A stretch of 64,000 nt of DNA from Gimesia sp. (GCF_040219335.1 NZ_JAVJSQ010000044.1:145935-209934); one strand, 5' to 3'. Positions 49,325 through 58,936 are shown, counted from the stretch's first letter. Notes: a model not told the origin generated them from the sequence alone. Program-made: numbers and translations.

Positions 49325-50014
49325 TCATACATTGCTGGTAGGCAGTCGCGCCAGGTTTTGGTCGGTTCCGATGATGAGCAGGATGTCTGATTCCTGAATC
49401 TGATAATCCGGGTGAGGTACACAATCTGTCGTATAAACCTTCCCCGTATTCTTTTCGATTTCCGCGGAATTCCGTTTACGAATGGCGACCACATTCACGG
49501 AATATTTGGAACGCAGCGCCAGCTCGGTCAGGTTTTTACCAACAAACTCTTTGGGGGTCATCAGCTCGATCATGGTATAGCCGTCGCCGACCTGGATGTA
49601 ATCTTCCAGATGCGGATTGGCCAGCAGTCGTGCGAGGTGTGCACCCGCCTGAATCTCGGGCTGGATCACATCGGTTGCACCGACCTGGGTAAAGATCTCC
49701 GCGTGAAACTTTGACTGGGCACGACAGATGATCTTGGGGACGCCCATCTTTTTAATGATCACTGTGGTCAGCAGTGCCGATTCGAAATTTTCCCCGATCG
49801 AAATCACGCAGGCGTCGACTTTGTCTACATCCTGACTTTTGAGCGCGAGTTCATCGGTGGAATTCAGACGGACTGCAACTGCGACATCATCTTTGACCTC
49901 ATTCACCAGCTTGTCCGAATGATCGATGGCGATGACTTCCACTCCGCTGGCTCCCAGACGTTTGGCGAGTTCGGTACCAAAGCGGCCCAAACCGATGACT
50001 GCTACTTTAATCAC
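49325..50014 (-). CDS. trkA: Trk/Ktr potassium uptake regulatory subunit TrkA
   Basis: A 229-residue RCK protein. The N-terminal Rossmann domain has VAVIGLGRFGTELAKRLG and a VIAIDHSDKL acidic strand end for NAD/ATP binding. The C-terminal TrkA_C domain contains ELMTPKEFVGKNLTEL. One RCK unit, as in KtrA, rather than the duplicated E. coli TrkA. It gates the TrkH channel. Start is GTG 50014, preceded by AGAGGAGA. Encoded after trkH with a 59-nt gap. Confidence 0.95.
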   Translation of the reverse strand: MIKVAVIGLGRFGTELAKRLGASGVEVIAIDHSDKLVNEVKDDVAVAVRLNSTDELALKSQDVDKVDACVISIGENFESALLTTVIIKKMGVPKIICRAQSKFHAEIFTQVGATDVIQPEIQAGAHLARLLANPHLEDYIQVGDGYTMIELMTPKEFVGKNLTELALRSKYSVNVVAIRKRNSAEIEKNTGKVYTTDCVPHPDYQIQESDILLIIGTDQNLARLPTSNV

Positions 50015-50073
50015 GGGATCAGTTCTCCTCTGGAGGATGAGTTACTTTAGATGATTTGAGTTCAGGGTTCTTG

Positions 50074-51897
50074 TTACCCGAGGTTCACAGGCTCTTCCGG
50101 GTAGTGATATCGATAGGCGGGGCCACGATTTGAGAGTGCGATTAAAGCCGTCAATGGGCCGACGCGACCGATAAACATCGTAATTATGATCACCCAGTGC
50201 GACGGTGTCGTCAAATCCGCGGTGATGCCCGTCGAGACGCCGACCGTAGCAAAGGCACTGGTTGCTTCAAACAGATGATCCAGAAAGATCGCCTGGTTGT
50301 TTTCGAACATGACAATCAGCAGTGTCGACGACATCAGTACCAGAATTCCCAGTGAGATGATCGTCAGCGAACGGTGGATCAACGTGCTGGGGATAGTGCG
50401 TCCCATGATTTCAACCCGGTCTCTCCCTTTCAGCAGCGACCAGACCGAAAGGATGGACAGGGCAAAGACAGCCGTTTTCACGCCGCCCCCCGTTGAACCG
50501 GGAGACGCGCCAATAAACATCAGCAGTACGGAAAACAGCTTGGTCTGCGGTTGGTAGGCACCCAGGTCAACAGTATTAAAGCCGGCTGTTCGAAAAGTTA
50601 CTGACTGGAACCAGGCGGAATTGAGCCGCTCTCCAAAGGTGAGATCATCGGAGGCATGGATTGATTCCAGCAGGTAGATGCCGACAGTGCCCCCGATCAG
50701 AAGAAAGAGGGTGGTGAAAAATATCAGGCGTGAGGAAATCGTGAGCCGGACTTTCTGTGTCGGGTGATGAAAGAGCGGCTTGCGGATCCTCAGGTTTGAG
50801 AAATGCGTAATGCCGTACAGCATGAAATTGTAATTTACAGCAAACCCTAACCCACCGATGATGATCAGGGCGGGAATGACGCCCCAGATCTCCCAGTGAT
50901 GTCCCATGCCCAGGAAGCCGTCATCCATCAGGCTGAAGCCAGCGTTACAGTATCCACTGATCGAATGAAACAGGCTGTAATAGACGCGTTCGGTGAAAGG
51001 CAGTTCGGGCCAGAGTCCCATCAGGCAGGCCGCACCGAGCAGTTCGGTAAAAATCGTAATCCCCAGGATGGCCAGCACCAGACGGCGGATGTCACCGCGC
51101 TGGCTGGACTCCAGCATCTCGCTGAAAGTGACGCTCTCCCGGATCTGCATCGATCGCCCGAATGCTGCTGCGAAGAAGGCACCAAAGGTCAGGATGCCGA
51201 GTCCGCCGATCTGGAACAGGAACATGATAATAGTGTGCCCCGTGCGGCTCCAGTAGGTTCCTGTCGGAACCACGATCAGGCCTGTAACGCAACTGGCACT
51301 GGTTGACGTGAACAGGGCGACCAGAAACGGAGCACCTTCCGTCGTTTTTGCAGCGGGATCCTGAATGCGAGCCGAGGGAAACATGAGTAAAATCGTTCCC
51401 ACGGAAATCAGCACCAGGAAGGACGTCACCACAATCAGGGCGGGGTTCCAGCCGCGTGACGAGACACGCCGGATTAAGAGAACCGTCTCGTAGAGGCTTC
51501 TCAGGATGATGCAAAATTCGGAGATACCCAGGATCAGATTCAGTCGGGTCGGGGCGTCAGCGGGCAGCAGGTCATGCAGACTGATTATCAGCAGGCTGGC
51601 GATCAACCAGAGCCCGCAAAAAAAGAAATGAGCCAGGTGGGTTTTGAAGAACTCTTTCCGGTCCAGATGCCAGCCGTAGCGCAGCATCAGGCTGATCGTG
51701 AAATAGCTCATGGCCACGATGATCGCGGCACCCAATTCCCAGTGAACAACGGTGGTAATCTTCAGCAGTCCATGTAGAATGACTGTGGAGATCAGGCCGA
51801 CGATCAGCGCAATAATTTCCAACCGTCTCAGCCTGCGGCAGCGGCGGGGATGGTGTGTCTTATAGTGGATGCGGCTGGGGAGATGCGACAGAGTCAT
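50074..51897 (-). CDS. trkH: Trk/Ktr potassium transporter membrane subunit TrkH
   Basis: A 607-residue membrane transporter. The four pore loops are visible: TSASCVTGL, SGYCNAGFSL, TAGFNTVDL and SAFATVGVS, with GGLGILTFGAF and GASPGSTGGGVKTAVFA between. An extra N-terminal region of about 150 residues with several helices precedes the core, longer than KtrB. With TrkA it forms a Na+ or H+-linked potassium uptake system. It is divergent from the HD gene. Confidence 0.94.
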   Translation of the reverse strand: MTLSHLPSRIHYKTHHPRRCRRLRRLEIIALIVGLISTVILHGLLKITTVVHWELGAAIIVAMSYFTISLMLRYGWHLDRKEFFKTHLAHFFFCGLWLIASLLIISLHDLLPADAPTRLNLILGISEFCIILRSLYETVLLIRRVSSRGWNPALIVVTSFLVLISVGTILLMFPSARIQDPAAKTTEGAPFLVALFTSTSASCVTGLIVVPTGTYWSRTGHTIIMFLFQIGGLGILTFGAFFAAAFGRSMQIRESVTFSEMLESSQRGDIRRLVLAILGITIFTELLGAACLMGLWPELPFTERVYYSLFHSISGYCNAGFSLMDDGFLGMGHHWEIWGVIPALIIIGGLGFAVNYNFMLYGITHFSNLRIRKPLFHHPTQKVRLTISSRLIFFTTLFLLIGGTVGIYLLESIHASDDLTFGERLNSAWFQSVTFRTAGFNTVDLGAYQPQTKLFSVLLMFIGASPGSTGGGVKTAVFALSILSVWSLLKGRDRVEIMGRTIPSTLIHRSLTIISLGILVLMSSTLLIVMFENNQAIFLDHLFEATSAFATVGVSTGITADLTTPSHWVIIITMFIGRVGPLTALIALSNRGPAYRYHYPEEPVNLG

Positions 51898-51984
51898 TTA
51901 GCGCGTAAGTATTTCAATGAAATAATTTTATGAAGACCTGTTCAGATTTTATTCGTAATCAACGTCAATTGAAACAGTGAGATT

Positions 51985-53391
51985 ATGGTGCGCGATTTTA
52001 TTTCCGAAAGTTTGACTCATGACCCGATTCATGGGTATATCCCGTTTACTTCCAAAACCGGGATTCCCGATGACGAGGTCTCCGAGCAGGAAATCATCGA
52101 CCATCCCTGGGTCCAGCGACTCAGGCACATTCACCAGCTTCAGACCGCCTGGTGGGTTTTTCCCTCAGCTGAGCACATGCGGTTTCAGCACGTGTTGGGA
52201 GCCATGCATCTCTCGTCGGTAGCAATTAACGCCTGGTATGATTCCTTGAGCAGCGCCTGTCGCAATGTGCCTTCCCTGCCTTACGTAGAGAGCCTGGTTC
52301 GGCTGGCAGCGCTGCTGCACGATGTGGGGCACGGCCCCTTCGGGCATTTCTTCGACGACCATTATCTGGATCAGTACAATCTCACACATGAAGATATTGG
52401 CGCCCATATCATCGAACATGAACTGGGAGACCTCATTCGCGGGATCCGCCGGAATCCGAACGGTCACCTCAATCCGCTGGAAGAACTCGATCCCAAGCAG
52501 ATTGGCTGGCTGATCAGGCGTCCTTCCGGCAATGCAGAGAGCGAGGCGGGAAACCCGGACTGGCTCTGTAAGCTGCGTGCCATGTTCAGCGGCATTTACA
52601 CGGTCGACAATATGGATTTCGTTCTCCGCGACGCCTATATGTCTGGCTACAATATTCGTGCGGTCGATGTCTCGCGCCTGATTCACTACAGCTTCTTCAC
52701 TTCCGAAGGGCTCACGATTCACGGTCGGGGCATGACGGCACTGGTCAATTTTATTGAAACCCGCGCGAATCTGTTCCGCACTATTTACTATCACCGCACG
52801 GTGCGTGCTCTGGACCTCGCGCTCGAAGAGATCTTTGCCGAGACCATGCAGCACCTGTTTCACGGTAATCCTCTCAAGCATCTGGATGACTATCGCGGGT
52901 TTACGGAGTCTTCATTCCTCGTCGATGTCGGCCGCTTTCAGAAGAGTTCGGATCCAGCAGTCCGCGATCTGGGTGAGCGCTGGCAGGGCATTCTTTCGCG
53001 TAATGTGGAATGGAAGATGGCCTGCGAGCGTCAGCTCAATTTCCATTCCGGTACTGCAGTGCACACATCGATCTTTTCGGAACCGGAACTGGTCGAAAAG
53101 CGGGTCCGCTCCAAGCTTCCCGCGGAGTTGAAGCAGCTCCCGCTGCGGATCGACGTCGCCCGGCATTATCATCGGCCCAGTGGGCGCCTACCCGCCGGTG
53201 GACAGAATTATCTGCTCGACCCAGGCACAGGGTTGACTCAGGAACTGCACGATGATGAGCTCTTCCGGGCACTGCCTGTCAGCTTTCTGATCTTTCGCAT
53301 TTATACGCGAGATCACCTCCATGATTTGGAACTGACTACCGCCTTGAATGCCGCACTCGGGGAAGTTTCGGATTCCAAGACCAATATGTAG
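51985..53391 (+). CDS. HD-domain phosphohydrolase (SAMHD1/YdhJ-like)
   Basis: A 468-residue HD-superfamily protein. The metal ligands are in RFQHVLGAMHLSS (His), LVRLAALLHDVGHGPFGH (HD) and MDFVLRDAYMSG (Asp). The N-terminal THDPIHGYIPFTS and HPWVQRLRHIHQLQ resemble SAMHD1-like dNTP triphosphohydrolases and their YdhJ-type bacterial relatives. dNTP hydrolysis is plausible, but the C-terminal half has no motif I can place. It could instead act on another nucleotide. Confidence 0.88.
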   Translation: MVRDFISESLTHDPIHGYIPFTSKTGIPDDEVSEQEIIDHPWVQRLRHIHQLQTAWWVFPSAEHMRFQHVLGAMHLSSVAINAWYDSLSSACRNVPSLPYVESLVRLAALLHDVGHGPFGHFFDDHYLDQYNLTHEDIGAHIIEHELGDLIRGIRRNPNGHLNPLEELDPKQIGWLIRRPSGNAESEAGNPDWLCKLRAMFSGIYTVDNMDFVLRDAYMSGYNIRAVDVSRLIHYSFFTSEGLTIHGRGMTALVNFIETRANLFRTIYYHRTVRALDLALEEIFAETMQHLFHGNPLKHLDDYRGFTESSFLVDVGRFQKSSDPAVRDLGERWQGILSRNVEWKMACERQLNFHSGTAVHTSIFSEPELVEKRVRSKLPAELKQLPLRIDVARHYHRPSGRLPAGGQNYLLDPGTGLTQELHDDELFRALPVSFLIFRIYTRDHLHDLELTTALNAALGEVSDSKTNM

Positions 53392-53543
53392 CACTCCTGC
53401 AGGAGCAGACTTGTACAAGTGTGGCAATGCAGGTGATTCGCTCCGTTCTTTCGTGCTCAGAGAGGCGATGTCTTGAGGGAAAATTCCGGATTTTCCTGCT
53501 GAACAGGGCAGACAATGGTCCTGTTATGTCGGTCGTGTCGACT

Positions 53544-53572
53544 CCGGAAAATCATTGAGAGTGATTTTCCGG
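53544..53572 (+). promoter_or_regulatory. 11-bp hairpin just upstream of the 126-aa gene
   Basis: CCGGAAAATCA (53544-53554), a 7-nt loop, and TGATTTTCCGG (53562-53572) form a perfect stem ending 19 nt before the ATG at 53592, where it could affect translation initiation. No U run follows, so it is not a terminator for the HD gene. Confidence 0.5.
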
Positions 53573-53591
53573 CTCAGTCGATAAGTTCAAC

Positions 53592-53972
53592 ATGATAGAT
53601 TTCGAACTGGAACAGATGCTGGAAAATCCCGAATGGAGTCTCGTGCTCAGGCATTACAGCGTCCTGCGACGCGAGACCAAAGAGCGGGATCCCGAATTTG
53701 ATGGCTGGATCGTACGTCAAAATGAAGTTGACGGCGTCGTTACCGAACGCCTCCCCCGCATTCATGGAAAACTGATCGCGTTCGACCTGCTGAAATTTCA
53801 GCTTTCTGGGCGTGACTCCGGGGTTTTTTATAAAGTCACCCGTACTGGTGAGAATATGCTGCCCCGTCTGGAAGAGCAGCTACAAGACCTGCAGGCACAA
53901 TTGCAGGCGACTGAGGATGCGACAGAGGAAGACGCTCCTCCTGAAGAGCAGGAACTGGCCCGCTCCGCCTGA
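53592..53972 (+). CDS. Conserved-looking hypothetical protein, 126 aa
   Basis: I recognise no family. The chain starts MIDFELEQMLENPEWSLVLR and continues as a mixed alpha/beta segment with DGWIVRQNEVDGVVTERLPR, then a coiled-coil-like acidic tail (RLEEQLQDLQAQLQATEDAT) ending EEDAPPEEQELARSA. No membrane segment. Its codon use matches its neighbours. It is preceded by an 11-bp hairpin and lacks a strong ribosome site. The acidic coiled-coil tail suggests partner binding, but no function is claimed. Confidence 0.65.
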   Translation: MIDFELEQMLENPEWSLVLRHYSVLRRETKERDPEFDGWIVRQNEVDGVVTERLPRIHGKLIAFDLLKFQLSGRDSGVFYKVTRTGENMLPRLEEQLQDLQAQLQATEDATEEDAPPEEQELARSA

Positions 53973-54012
53973 GAGGCTGCCACGGACTGTAATTCTCTCC
54001 CCTCGCTGGAAC

Positions 54013-54049
54013 GAAAAACGGCCCCAATTGTGCAAGACAATGGGGCCGT
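54013..54049 (-). terminator. Rho-independent terminator after the second CC-repeat gene
   Basis: The stem ACGGCCCCA(A)TTG (54018-54030) / CAATGGGGCCGT (54038-54049), with one bulge, is followed on the minus strand by UUUUUCG. It ends the CC-repeat transcript about 70 nt after its stop. Confidence 0.85.
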
Positions 54050-54118
54050 AGATTTCGTCGTTGCTCCTGGCTGTGACAATCTTAAATCATGTCAGCAGTC
54101 AGAGAAGACTCTAGCTCA

Positions 54119-54565
54119 TTATGCTTTTTTAGGAGCAGGAGCGGGAGCTTTCTTTGGAGGAGCTGGTGCTTCTTCTACTTTCTTGGGAGCTGAGTGAGCT
54201 GGAGCAGCTCCTTCACAGCTGTTGCAGGGAGAAGCGCACTTGGGAGCTGGTGCACAGCATTTAGGAGCTGGTGCACAGCAGGTTGGTGCAGGTGTGCAAA
54301 CTGGTGCTGGCTTGCAGCAGGTGGTGCGAACTGGCTTGCAGCAACGTACACGTGCTGGTTTGCAGCAACGAACGCGTTCTGGCTTGCAGCAGCGAACGCG
54401 TTTGGGCTTGCAGCAACGTTCACGAACGGGCTTGCAGCATTTTACGCGCTCTGGTTTGCAGCAACGGTTACGGAAACCAAATGCTTCTGCATCTGATACG
54501 CTGAAGGTTGCAACGAACAGGGTCATTGCGGCGATCAAAGAAAGTGTGACAGCTTTTCGAATCAT
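54119..54565 (-). CDS. Secreted cysteine-repeat protein (CCKPxR and CCAPAPK repeats)
   Basis: A 148-residue protein with a signal peptide (MIRKAVTLSLIAAMTLFVAT, cleavage near DAEA). The mature part has about six CCKPxRVR repeats, then CCKPAPVCTPAP, then two CCAPAPK units, giving about 22 cysteines. The C-terminus is Ala/Pro/Lys-rich (APAPPKKAPAPAPKKA) with no cysteine. Its basic CCKP repeats and CCAPAP repeats make it a clear relative of the protein at 3031-3543. Likely exported and disulfide-linked. Envelope crosslinking or metal binding are both possible; no enzyme motif is seen. It has its own terminator. Confidence 0.85.
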   Translation of the reverse strand: MIRKAVTLSLIAAMTLFVATFSVSDAEAFGFRNRCCKPERVKCCKPVRERCCKPKRVRCCKPERVRCCKPARVRCCKPVRTTCCKPAPVCTPAPTCCAPAPKCCAPAPKCASPCNSCEGAAPAHSAPKKVEEAPAPPKKAPAPAPKKA

Positions 54566-55080
54566 GGTGTACTCCTCAGATTCTTAAGAAAGTGGTTCCA
54601 CTTCGCCGGAAGATAAGTCACTACCTTCATCCCCCAGCGATGTCCCTAAGTCTACGCACCTAGGGAAAACAGGTCTGTTTTTCTGGTTTGGTAAGATTTG
54701 CCGGTTACGGCAAATACGTTGATTACAATACCAGAACGAATTACGATGTCAAAGTAAAGCGAACACGAAAAATAAAGTTTCTCTAAAAATCCTTTATTCC
54801 CTCAAGTATCGCATTTTAACAGTTTTAGAACTGGTTTTCACGTGTTTGAACACGGTAAATCCGACCAGACCTGTCGGCTCTCACTCAATCCTAGGTCAAA
54901 AATAAGGAGACCACCTGAATTCCTGTAGATATTTGGGAAGACTGCGCAAAAAATTCGCTCTGTTGCGCTCGTTGACTCTTTAAGTTTATTTGCTTGCAAC
55001 CCTCTCGCAGTCAAAGTAAAACCAGATCTGGCTCCCTGAGCTGCTTCAAATAAACTTCTTCAAAATTCACGGATTGTTCA
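54566..55080. other. Intergenic region between the CC-repeat gene and folP
   Basis: A 515-nt divergent gap, AT-rich in the middle. It must hold the promoters of the CC-repeat gene (minus) and folP (plus). Several A/T tracts near 54760-54830 could belong to promoters, but no confident -10/-35 pair or RNA gene is visible. Nothing resembles the inverted repeat upstream of the first CC-repeat gene. Confidence 0.4.
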
Positions 55081-55968
55081 GTGCCGTCATCTGCCTCAGA
55101 ATCTTCAGCCTCACCATCAGATCAACCACGACTGTGGTACTGTGGGTCCCGTACTATTTCATTTGCTGAGCGGCCATTGTTGATGGGTATTCTTAATGTC
55201 ACTCCCGACAGTTTTTCGGATGGAGGAGAGGTTACGGATCGGGACGCAGCCGTCAAGAAGGGCTTACGTCTCATTGAACAAGGCGCGGATATTTTAGACA
55301 TTGGTGGCGAATCGACCCGTCCCGGTTCTGAACACGTTCCCCTGGACGAAGAACTCCGCCGCGTCGTGCCTGTCGTTGAACAGCTCGCGAACGAGACCGA
55401 CGTCCCGATTTCCGTCGACACCACCAAAGCGGAAGTCGCCCGTCAGTCGCTCGCAGCCGGCGCTGCGATCATCAACGATATCTCCGGTCTCACCTTTGAT
55501 CCGGAGATGATCCCCCTGGCTGCCGAAACCAGTGCGGGAGTGATCTGCATGCACATCCAGGGAACACCCCAGACCATGCAGGACAACCCGACCTATGAAA
55601 ATGTCATCGTCGATCTGAAAAACTGGTTCCAGGAACGATTGCAGGAACTGCTCTCGGCGGGAATCGAACCCGGCAGAATCGTCCTCGACCCGGGCATCGG
55701 ATTCGGGAAAACAGCCGAACACAACCTGCAGATTCTCTCCCACATCCGCGATTTCCAGGATCTGGGTTATCCGATACTCATCGGTCATTCCCGCAAACGC
55801 TTCCTGTCGAAGCTGCTGGGCCGCGATGTTGAAGAACGTCTGGCGGGAACGGTCGGCGTCTCCATCGCCCTGGCCAGTCAGGCTGTCGAAATTATTCGCC
55901 TGCACGACGTCGAAGCCAACCGCGATGCAATCTCGGCCTGGAAAGCAGTCACCAGCCGCGTCACCTGA
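55081..55968 (+). CDS. folP: Dihydropteroate synthase
   Basis: A 295-residue DHPS, which joins p-aminobenzoate to the pterin pyrophosphate in folate synthesis and is the sulfonamide target. The family signatures are LLMGILNVTPDSFSDGG and DILDIGGESTRPGSE, with ISVDTTKAEVA and LDPGIGFGKT following. Start is GTG 55081; the 30-residue Ser/Pro-rich N-terminus before the core is longer than usual, so an internal start cannot be excluded. Single gene, no other fol genes nearby. Confidence 0.94.
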   Translation: MPSSASESSASPSDQPRLWYCGSRTISFAERPLLMGILNVTPDSFSDGGEVTDRDAAVKKGLRLIEQGADILDIGGESTRPGSEHVPLDEELRRVVPVVEQLANETDVPISVDTTKAEVARQSLAAGAAIINDISGLTFDPEMIPLAAETSAGVICMHIQGTPQTMQDNPTYENVIVDLKNWFQERLQELLSAGIEPGRIVLDPGIGFGKTAEHNLQILSHIRDFQDLGYPILIGHSRKRFLSKLLGRDVEERLAGTVGVSIALASQAVEIIRLHDVEANRDAISAWKAVTSRVT

Positions 55969-56046
55969 TTACAAGATACTGATACTCGACTCTCTAACTA
56001 ACTAATACGGCTCCTCAGGCAGCCCTGCTTCAAGGAAATACACAGC

Positions 56047-56736
56047 ATGAACATCAAACTTCGAACCCGGACACTCCTTCTTTCCCTCTGCTCAATACTG
56101 GCGTTTTACACCGTCGCCCGGGCTGCGGATCAGCCTGCTCACAATTTCGACCGCTGGGAAAAGTCCATCGCCCAGTTTGAAAAACAGGATAAGGCACAAG
56201 GTATTCAGGAAGACGGTATCCTGTTTGTCGGTTCTTCCAGCATCCGCATGTGGGATCTGAAGAAGTACTTCCCTGAACTTCCCGTCATCAATCGAGGCTT
56301 CGGCGGATCTGAAATCGTTGACTCCACCCACTTCGCCGATCGGATCATTCTCAAACACAAGCCCAAAGTCATCTTCCTCTACGCCGGTGATAACGACATC
56401 GCCCGCGGTCGCACCGCGAAAGAGGTCGCCGGCGACTTCAAACAGTTCGTCTCCGTCGTCCATCAGGCCCTGCCCGAGACCCGGATTGTCTTCATCGCCG
56501 TCAAACCCAGTCTCAGTCGCTGGAAACTGGCCGGCACCATGCAGGAAGCCAACAAGCTGATCAAAAAACAGTGTGAAAAACACGACTATCTGGCGTTCGC
56601 CGATGTCTGGGATCCGATGCTGGGCGAAGACGGCAAACCCCGTCCCGAGCTCTTCAAAAAGGATGGCCTGCACATGGAACACGCAGGCTACCTCATCTGG
56701 AAGAAAGCGGTCGAACCCTATTTCCCCCAGAACTGA
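56047..56736 (+). CDS. Secreted SGNH/GDSL-type hydrolase
   Basis: A 229-residue exported protein with a signal peptide (TRTLLLSLCSILAFYTVARA). SGNH blocks are present: ILFVGSSSIRMWD (block I, Ser), NRGFGGSEI (block II Gly), YAGDNDIARG (block III Asn) and KDGLHMEHAGY (block V Asp and His). Enzymes of this type deacylate lipids or deacetylate carbohydrates. The substrate is unknown. It lies 78 nt after folP but is unrelated in function. Confidence 0.9.
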   Translation: MNIKLRTRTLLLSLCSILAFYTVARAADQPAHNFDRWEKSIAQFEKQDKAQGIQEDGILFVGSSSIRMWDLKKYFPELPVINRGFGGSEIVDSTHFADRIILKHKPKVIFLYAGDNDIARGRTAKEVAGDFKQFVSVVHQALPETRIVFIAVKPSLSRWKLAGTMQEANKLIKKQCEKHDYLAFADVWDPMLGEDGKPRPELFKKDGLHMEHAGYLIWKKAVEPYFPQN

Positions 56737-56768
56737 TCGCATTCCCGATCATTGCTAAGTTGAATTGA

Positions 56769-57731
56769 TTACAGGGTTTCCACACGCAGTTCATGCGCCG
56801 ACACGAACTGGTTCAGCTCGCTGCGTGTGAAGATGCCCGCGGTCGCGCCGGTGGCACGCACACAGCTGTGCCCCAGCGCCGATCCATAACGCAGGCAGTC
56901 CTCCGGGCTCGCCTCTTCCAGAAGCCCGTGAATGAAACCGGCGACAAACGCGTCTCCGCTCCCCGTCCCATCCACCAGGTCGACCGGATAAATCTCTGAC
57001 CGCAGCGAACGCTCGGCATCCAGCAGCAGGCTCCCCTGGCCGCCACAGGTGATGATCACCGAATTCGCTCCCGCTTCCCGGAACGCCTCGGCCTGTTTCA
57101 GCGGGTCTGTCTCTCCTGTGATCAGTTCCCCCTCATCATTATTAGGCAGGAAATAATCGCTTAAAGGCAGAACCGGCTTCAGCATCGACCAGTAATCCGC
57201 TGCCTTCGGCGTCACCACATCCAGCACTGTAATTACTCCTGCAGAGCGGGCCACCTCGAACATGCGGGCGACATTCTCGGGCGAAAGCTCTTCCGACAGA
57301 CAGTAACCTCCCAGGTACAGAATGCGACAGGAGCGAATCTGCTCCTCCGTGACCGTCTCACCGGTAAACAGGGAATTCGCAGCAACCGAATGAATAAACC
57401 GGCGATCCTCACCCTGCACATTAATCACGAACGAACCGCTGGTCGGTAGCGTATCCGACTTCATGATGTACTCGCAGTGCACGCCCGAAGCAGCCAGACT
57501 CTCTTCCACGTACTGTCCGAAAACGTCCTGCCCCACAATCCCGGCGATCGCAGCCCGGCGATCCAGTCGTGCCAGGTCCGCGGCGACGTTCGATGCACAG
57601 CCGCCAATCGTCAGACTCATTTCGTCTGTCAGTACCAGCTCGCCCGGACGGGGCATATGGTCGATGGCCTTGCACACATGGTCTGCGACGATGATCCCCG
57701 CACACAAACAGTCATACCTGGGAGACGACAT
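56769..57731 (-). CDS. PfkB-family carbohydrate kinase
   Basis: A 320-residue ribokinase-like sugar kinase. The substrate/N-terminal signature is SLTIGGCASNVAADLARL, and the C-terminal signature DLVDGTGSGDAFVAGFIHGL contains the catalytic Asp and anion hole. AAGGA precedes the ATG. It should phosphorylate a sugar or nucleoside using ATP; which one is not clear. The DUF2062 gene lies upstream on the same strand. Confidence 0.9.
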   Translation of the reverse strand: MSSPRYDCLCAGIIVADHVCKAIDHMPRPGELVLTDEMSLTIGGCASNVAADLARLDRRAAIAGIVGQDVFGQYVEESLAASGVHCEYIMKSDTLPTSGSFVINVQGEDRRFIHSVAANSLFTGETVTEEQIRSCRILYLGGYCLSEELSPENVARMFEVARSAGVITVLDVVTPKAADYWSMLKPVLPLSDYFLPNNDEGELITGETDPLKQAEAFREAGANSVIITCGGQGSLLLDAERSLRSEIYPVDLVDGTGSGDAFVAGFIHGLLEEASPEDCLRYGSALGHSCVRATGATAGIFTRSELNQFVSAHELRVETL

Positions 57732-57815
57732 GAGGATGTCCTTCTAAAGCGCTTCGAAATCTGTGAAATCAGGATGTGTTGCTTATTATGCGGAAGGGGA
57801 TCAGGAGATCAACAC

Positions 57816-58406
57816 CTAACTGGAATGCAGATGCACAGATTTCATGCTCTGTTCCGAGTCGATCGGCTGGGTGGGACGCACACTCTGTTCGGCCGCGTCT
57901 TCCGGGCCGTCGGTCGATTTGGAACGACGCAGGTGTTTCAGCAGTCGCAGCATGATGGGGTAGGTAATCAGGCCGAAGAACGTGCCGACCACCAGCGAGC
58001 CGATAATCAACGGCGACCCGACTTCCAGCAGCAGCTGCTTCACCGTTTCCCACCAGCCGCTGAATCCCTCGAACTCCAGAATCCGGGCGAAGTCCTTCTG
58101 CGTCAACGAACCACCTACGAACAACGTACCCACCTTATAATCAAACCAGTAGATTGGCACGATGGTCAACGGATTCGAAATGTAGACGGTAATCAGCGAC
58201 GCGACCTGGTTGAACCGGAACAGCGGACGCGTCAGAAATGCGACACAGACCACCAGCAACATCTGAATGCCCACCGTCGGCGTCAACGCGATAAACATCC
58301 CGATCGCGGTTCCCAGGGCAATCGAGTGGGCACTGTCATCCAGCATGAGAATCGAGCGCAAGAGCACTCGCGGGTTCAGGGTCCAGGCTGGTTTGGCAGA
58401 TGACAT
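57816..58406 (-). CDS. DUF2062 membrane protein
   Basis: A 196-residue protein with the DUF2062 pattern: SIALGTAIGMFIALTPTVGIQ, a FNQVASLITVYISNPLTIVP segment, and two C-terminal helices (PLIIGSLVVGTFFGLITYPI) before an RLLKHLRR basic end. About four membrane helices are expected. The C-terminal tail is polar. Function is unknown; it does not overlap neighbours. Confidence 0.88.
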   Translation of the reverse strand: MSSAKPAWTLNPRVLLRSILMLDDSAHSIALGTAIGMFIALTPTVGIQMLLVVCVAFLTRPLFRFNQVASLITVYISNPLTIVPIYWFDYKVGTLFVGGSLTQKDFARILEFEGFSGWWETVKQLLLEVGSPLIIGSLVVGTFFGLITYPIMLRLLKHLRRSKSTDGPEDAAEQSVRPTQPIDSEQSMKSVHLHSS

Positions 58407-58936
58407 AGAATTTCAACAGGCTGCTTGAGGTCGCGTGATCTAAAAACTTGTTCAGAGAACTTTTACAGTCATTTGGATTAGTATATCGGCACAGTTCTGG
58501 CAAAATTCCGCAGGTTTATTAAACCTTCAACTTAGGCCGGTCATACCGTTCGATTCGGCTATCCGAATCAAGACGCTTGTAAGTTCTCTCACTTCTGGGG
58601 GTGGGACAACGACCCTTTCGGGTTAACGTTTATGTATTTTAGTTAAGGTTTTTCAAATTAGGCAACTCAAATTAACGCCCCAATTCGCACCCCGGCGGAA
58701 GATCGTCCCTAAGTCGTGACCGGGCCACAGCATCGGAATTCAGGTGAACAATCATCAGCATTGACTACGACACAACTCTCCCATCACAACAGATGAAAAT
58801 CAGTGTAGATTTGAATTCCGCTCCGGAAATGGGTATGAAAGTGAGATAAGCGCTTTCTTTATTGATCATTTTCATTTCTGATTCATATTGTCTCCTTCAG
58901 GATCTCCTGAATACAGTGCACAACGGAAACCCGCTG
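58407..58936. other. Intergenic region upstream of the STAS-birA operon
   Basis: A 530-nt gap. It has a GATTCGG-CTAT-CCGAATC hairpin (58552-58569) and a palindrome AGGTTT-ATT-AAACCT near 58513-58526. Either could be a regulator site or part of a terminator. No RNA gene is recognised. Confidence 0.35.

Noticed and set aside
54194..54587. Plus-strand Cys/Gln-rich frames over the second CC-repeat gene
   Set aside because: Same cause: repeats readable in several frames. The minus frame has the signal peptide and a terminator.
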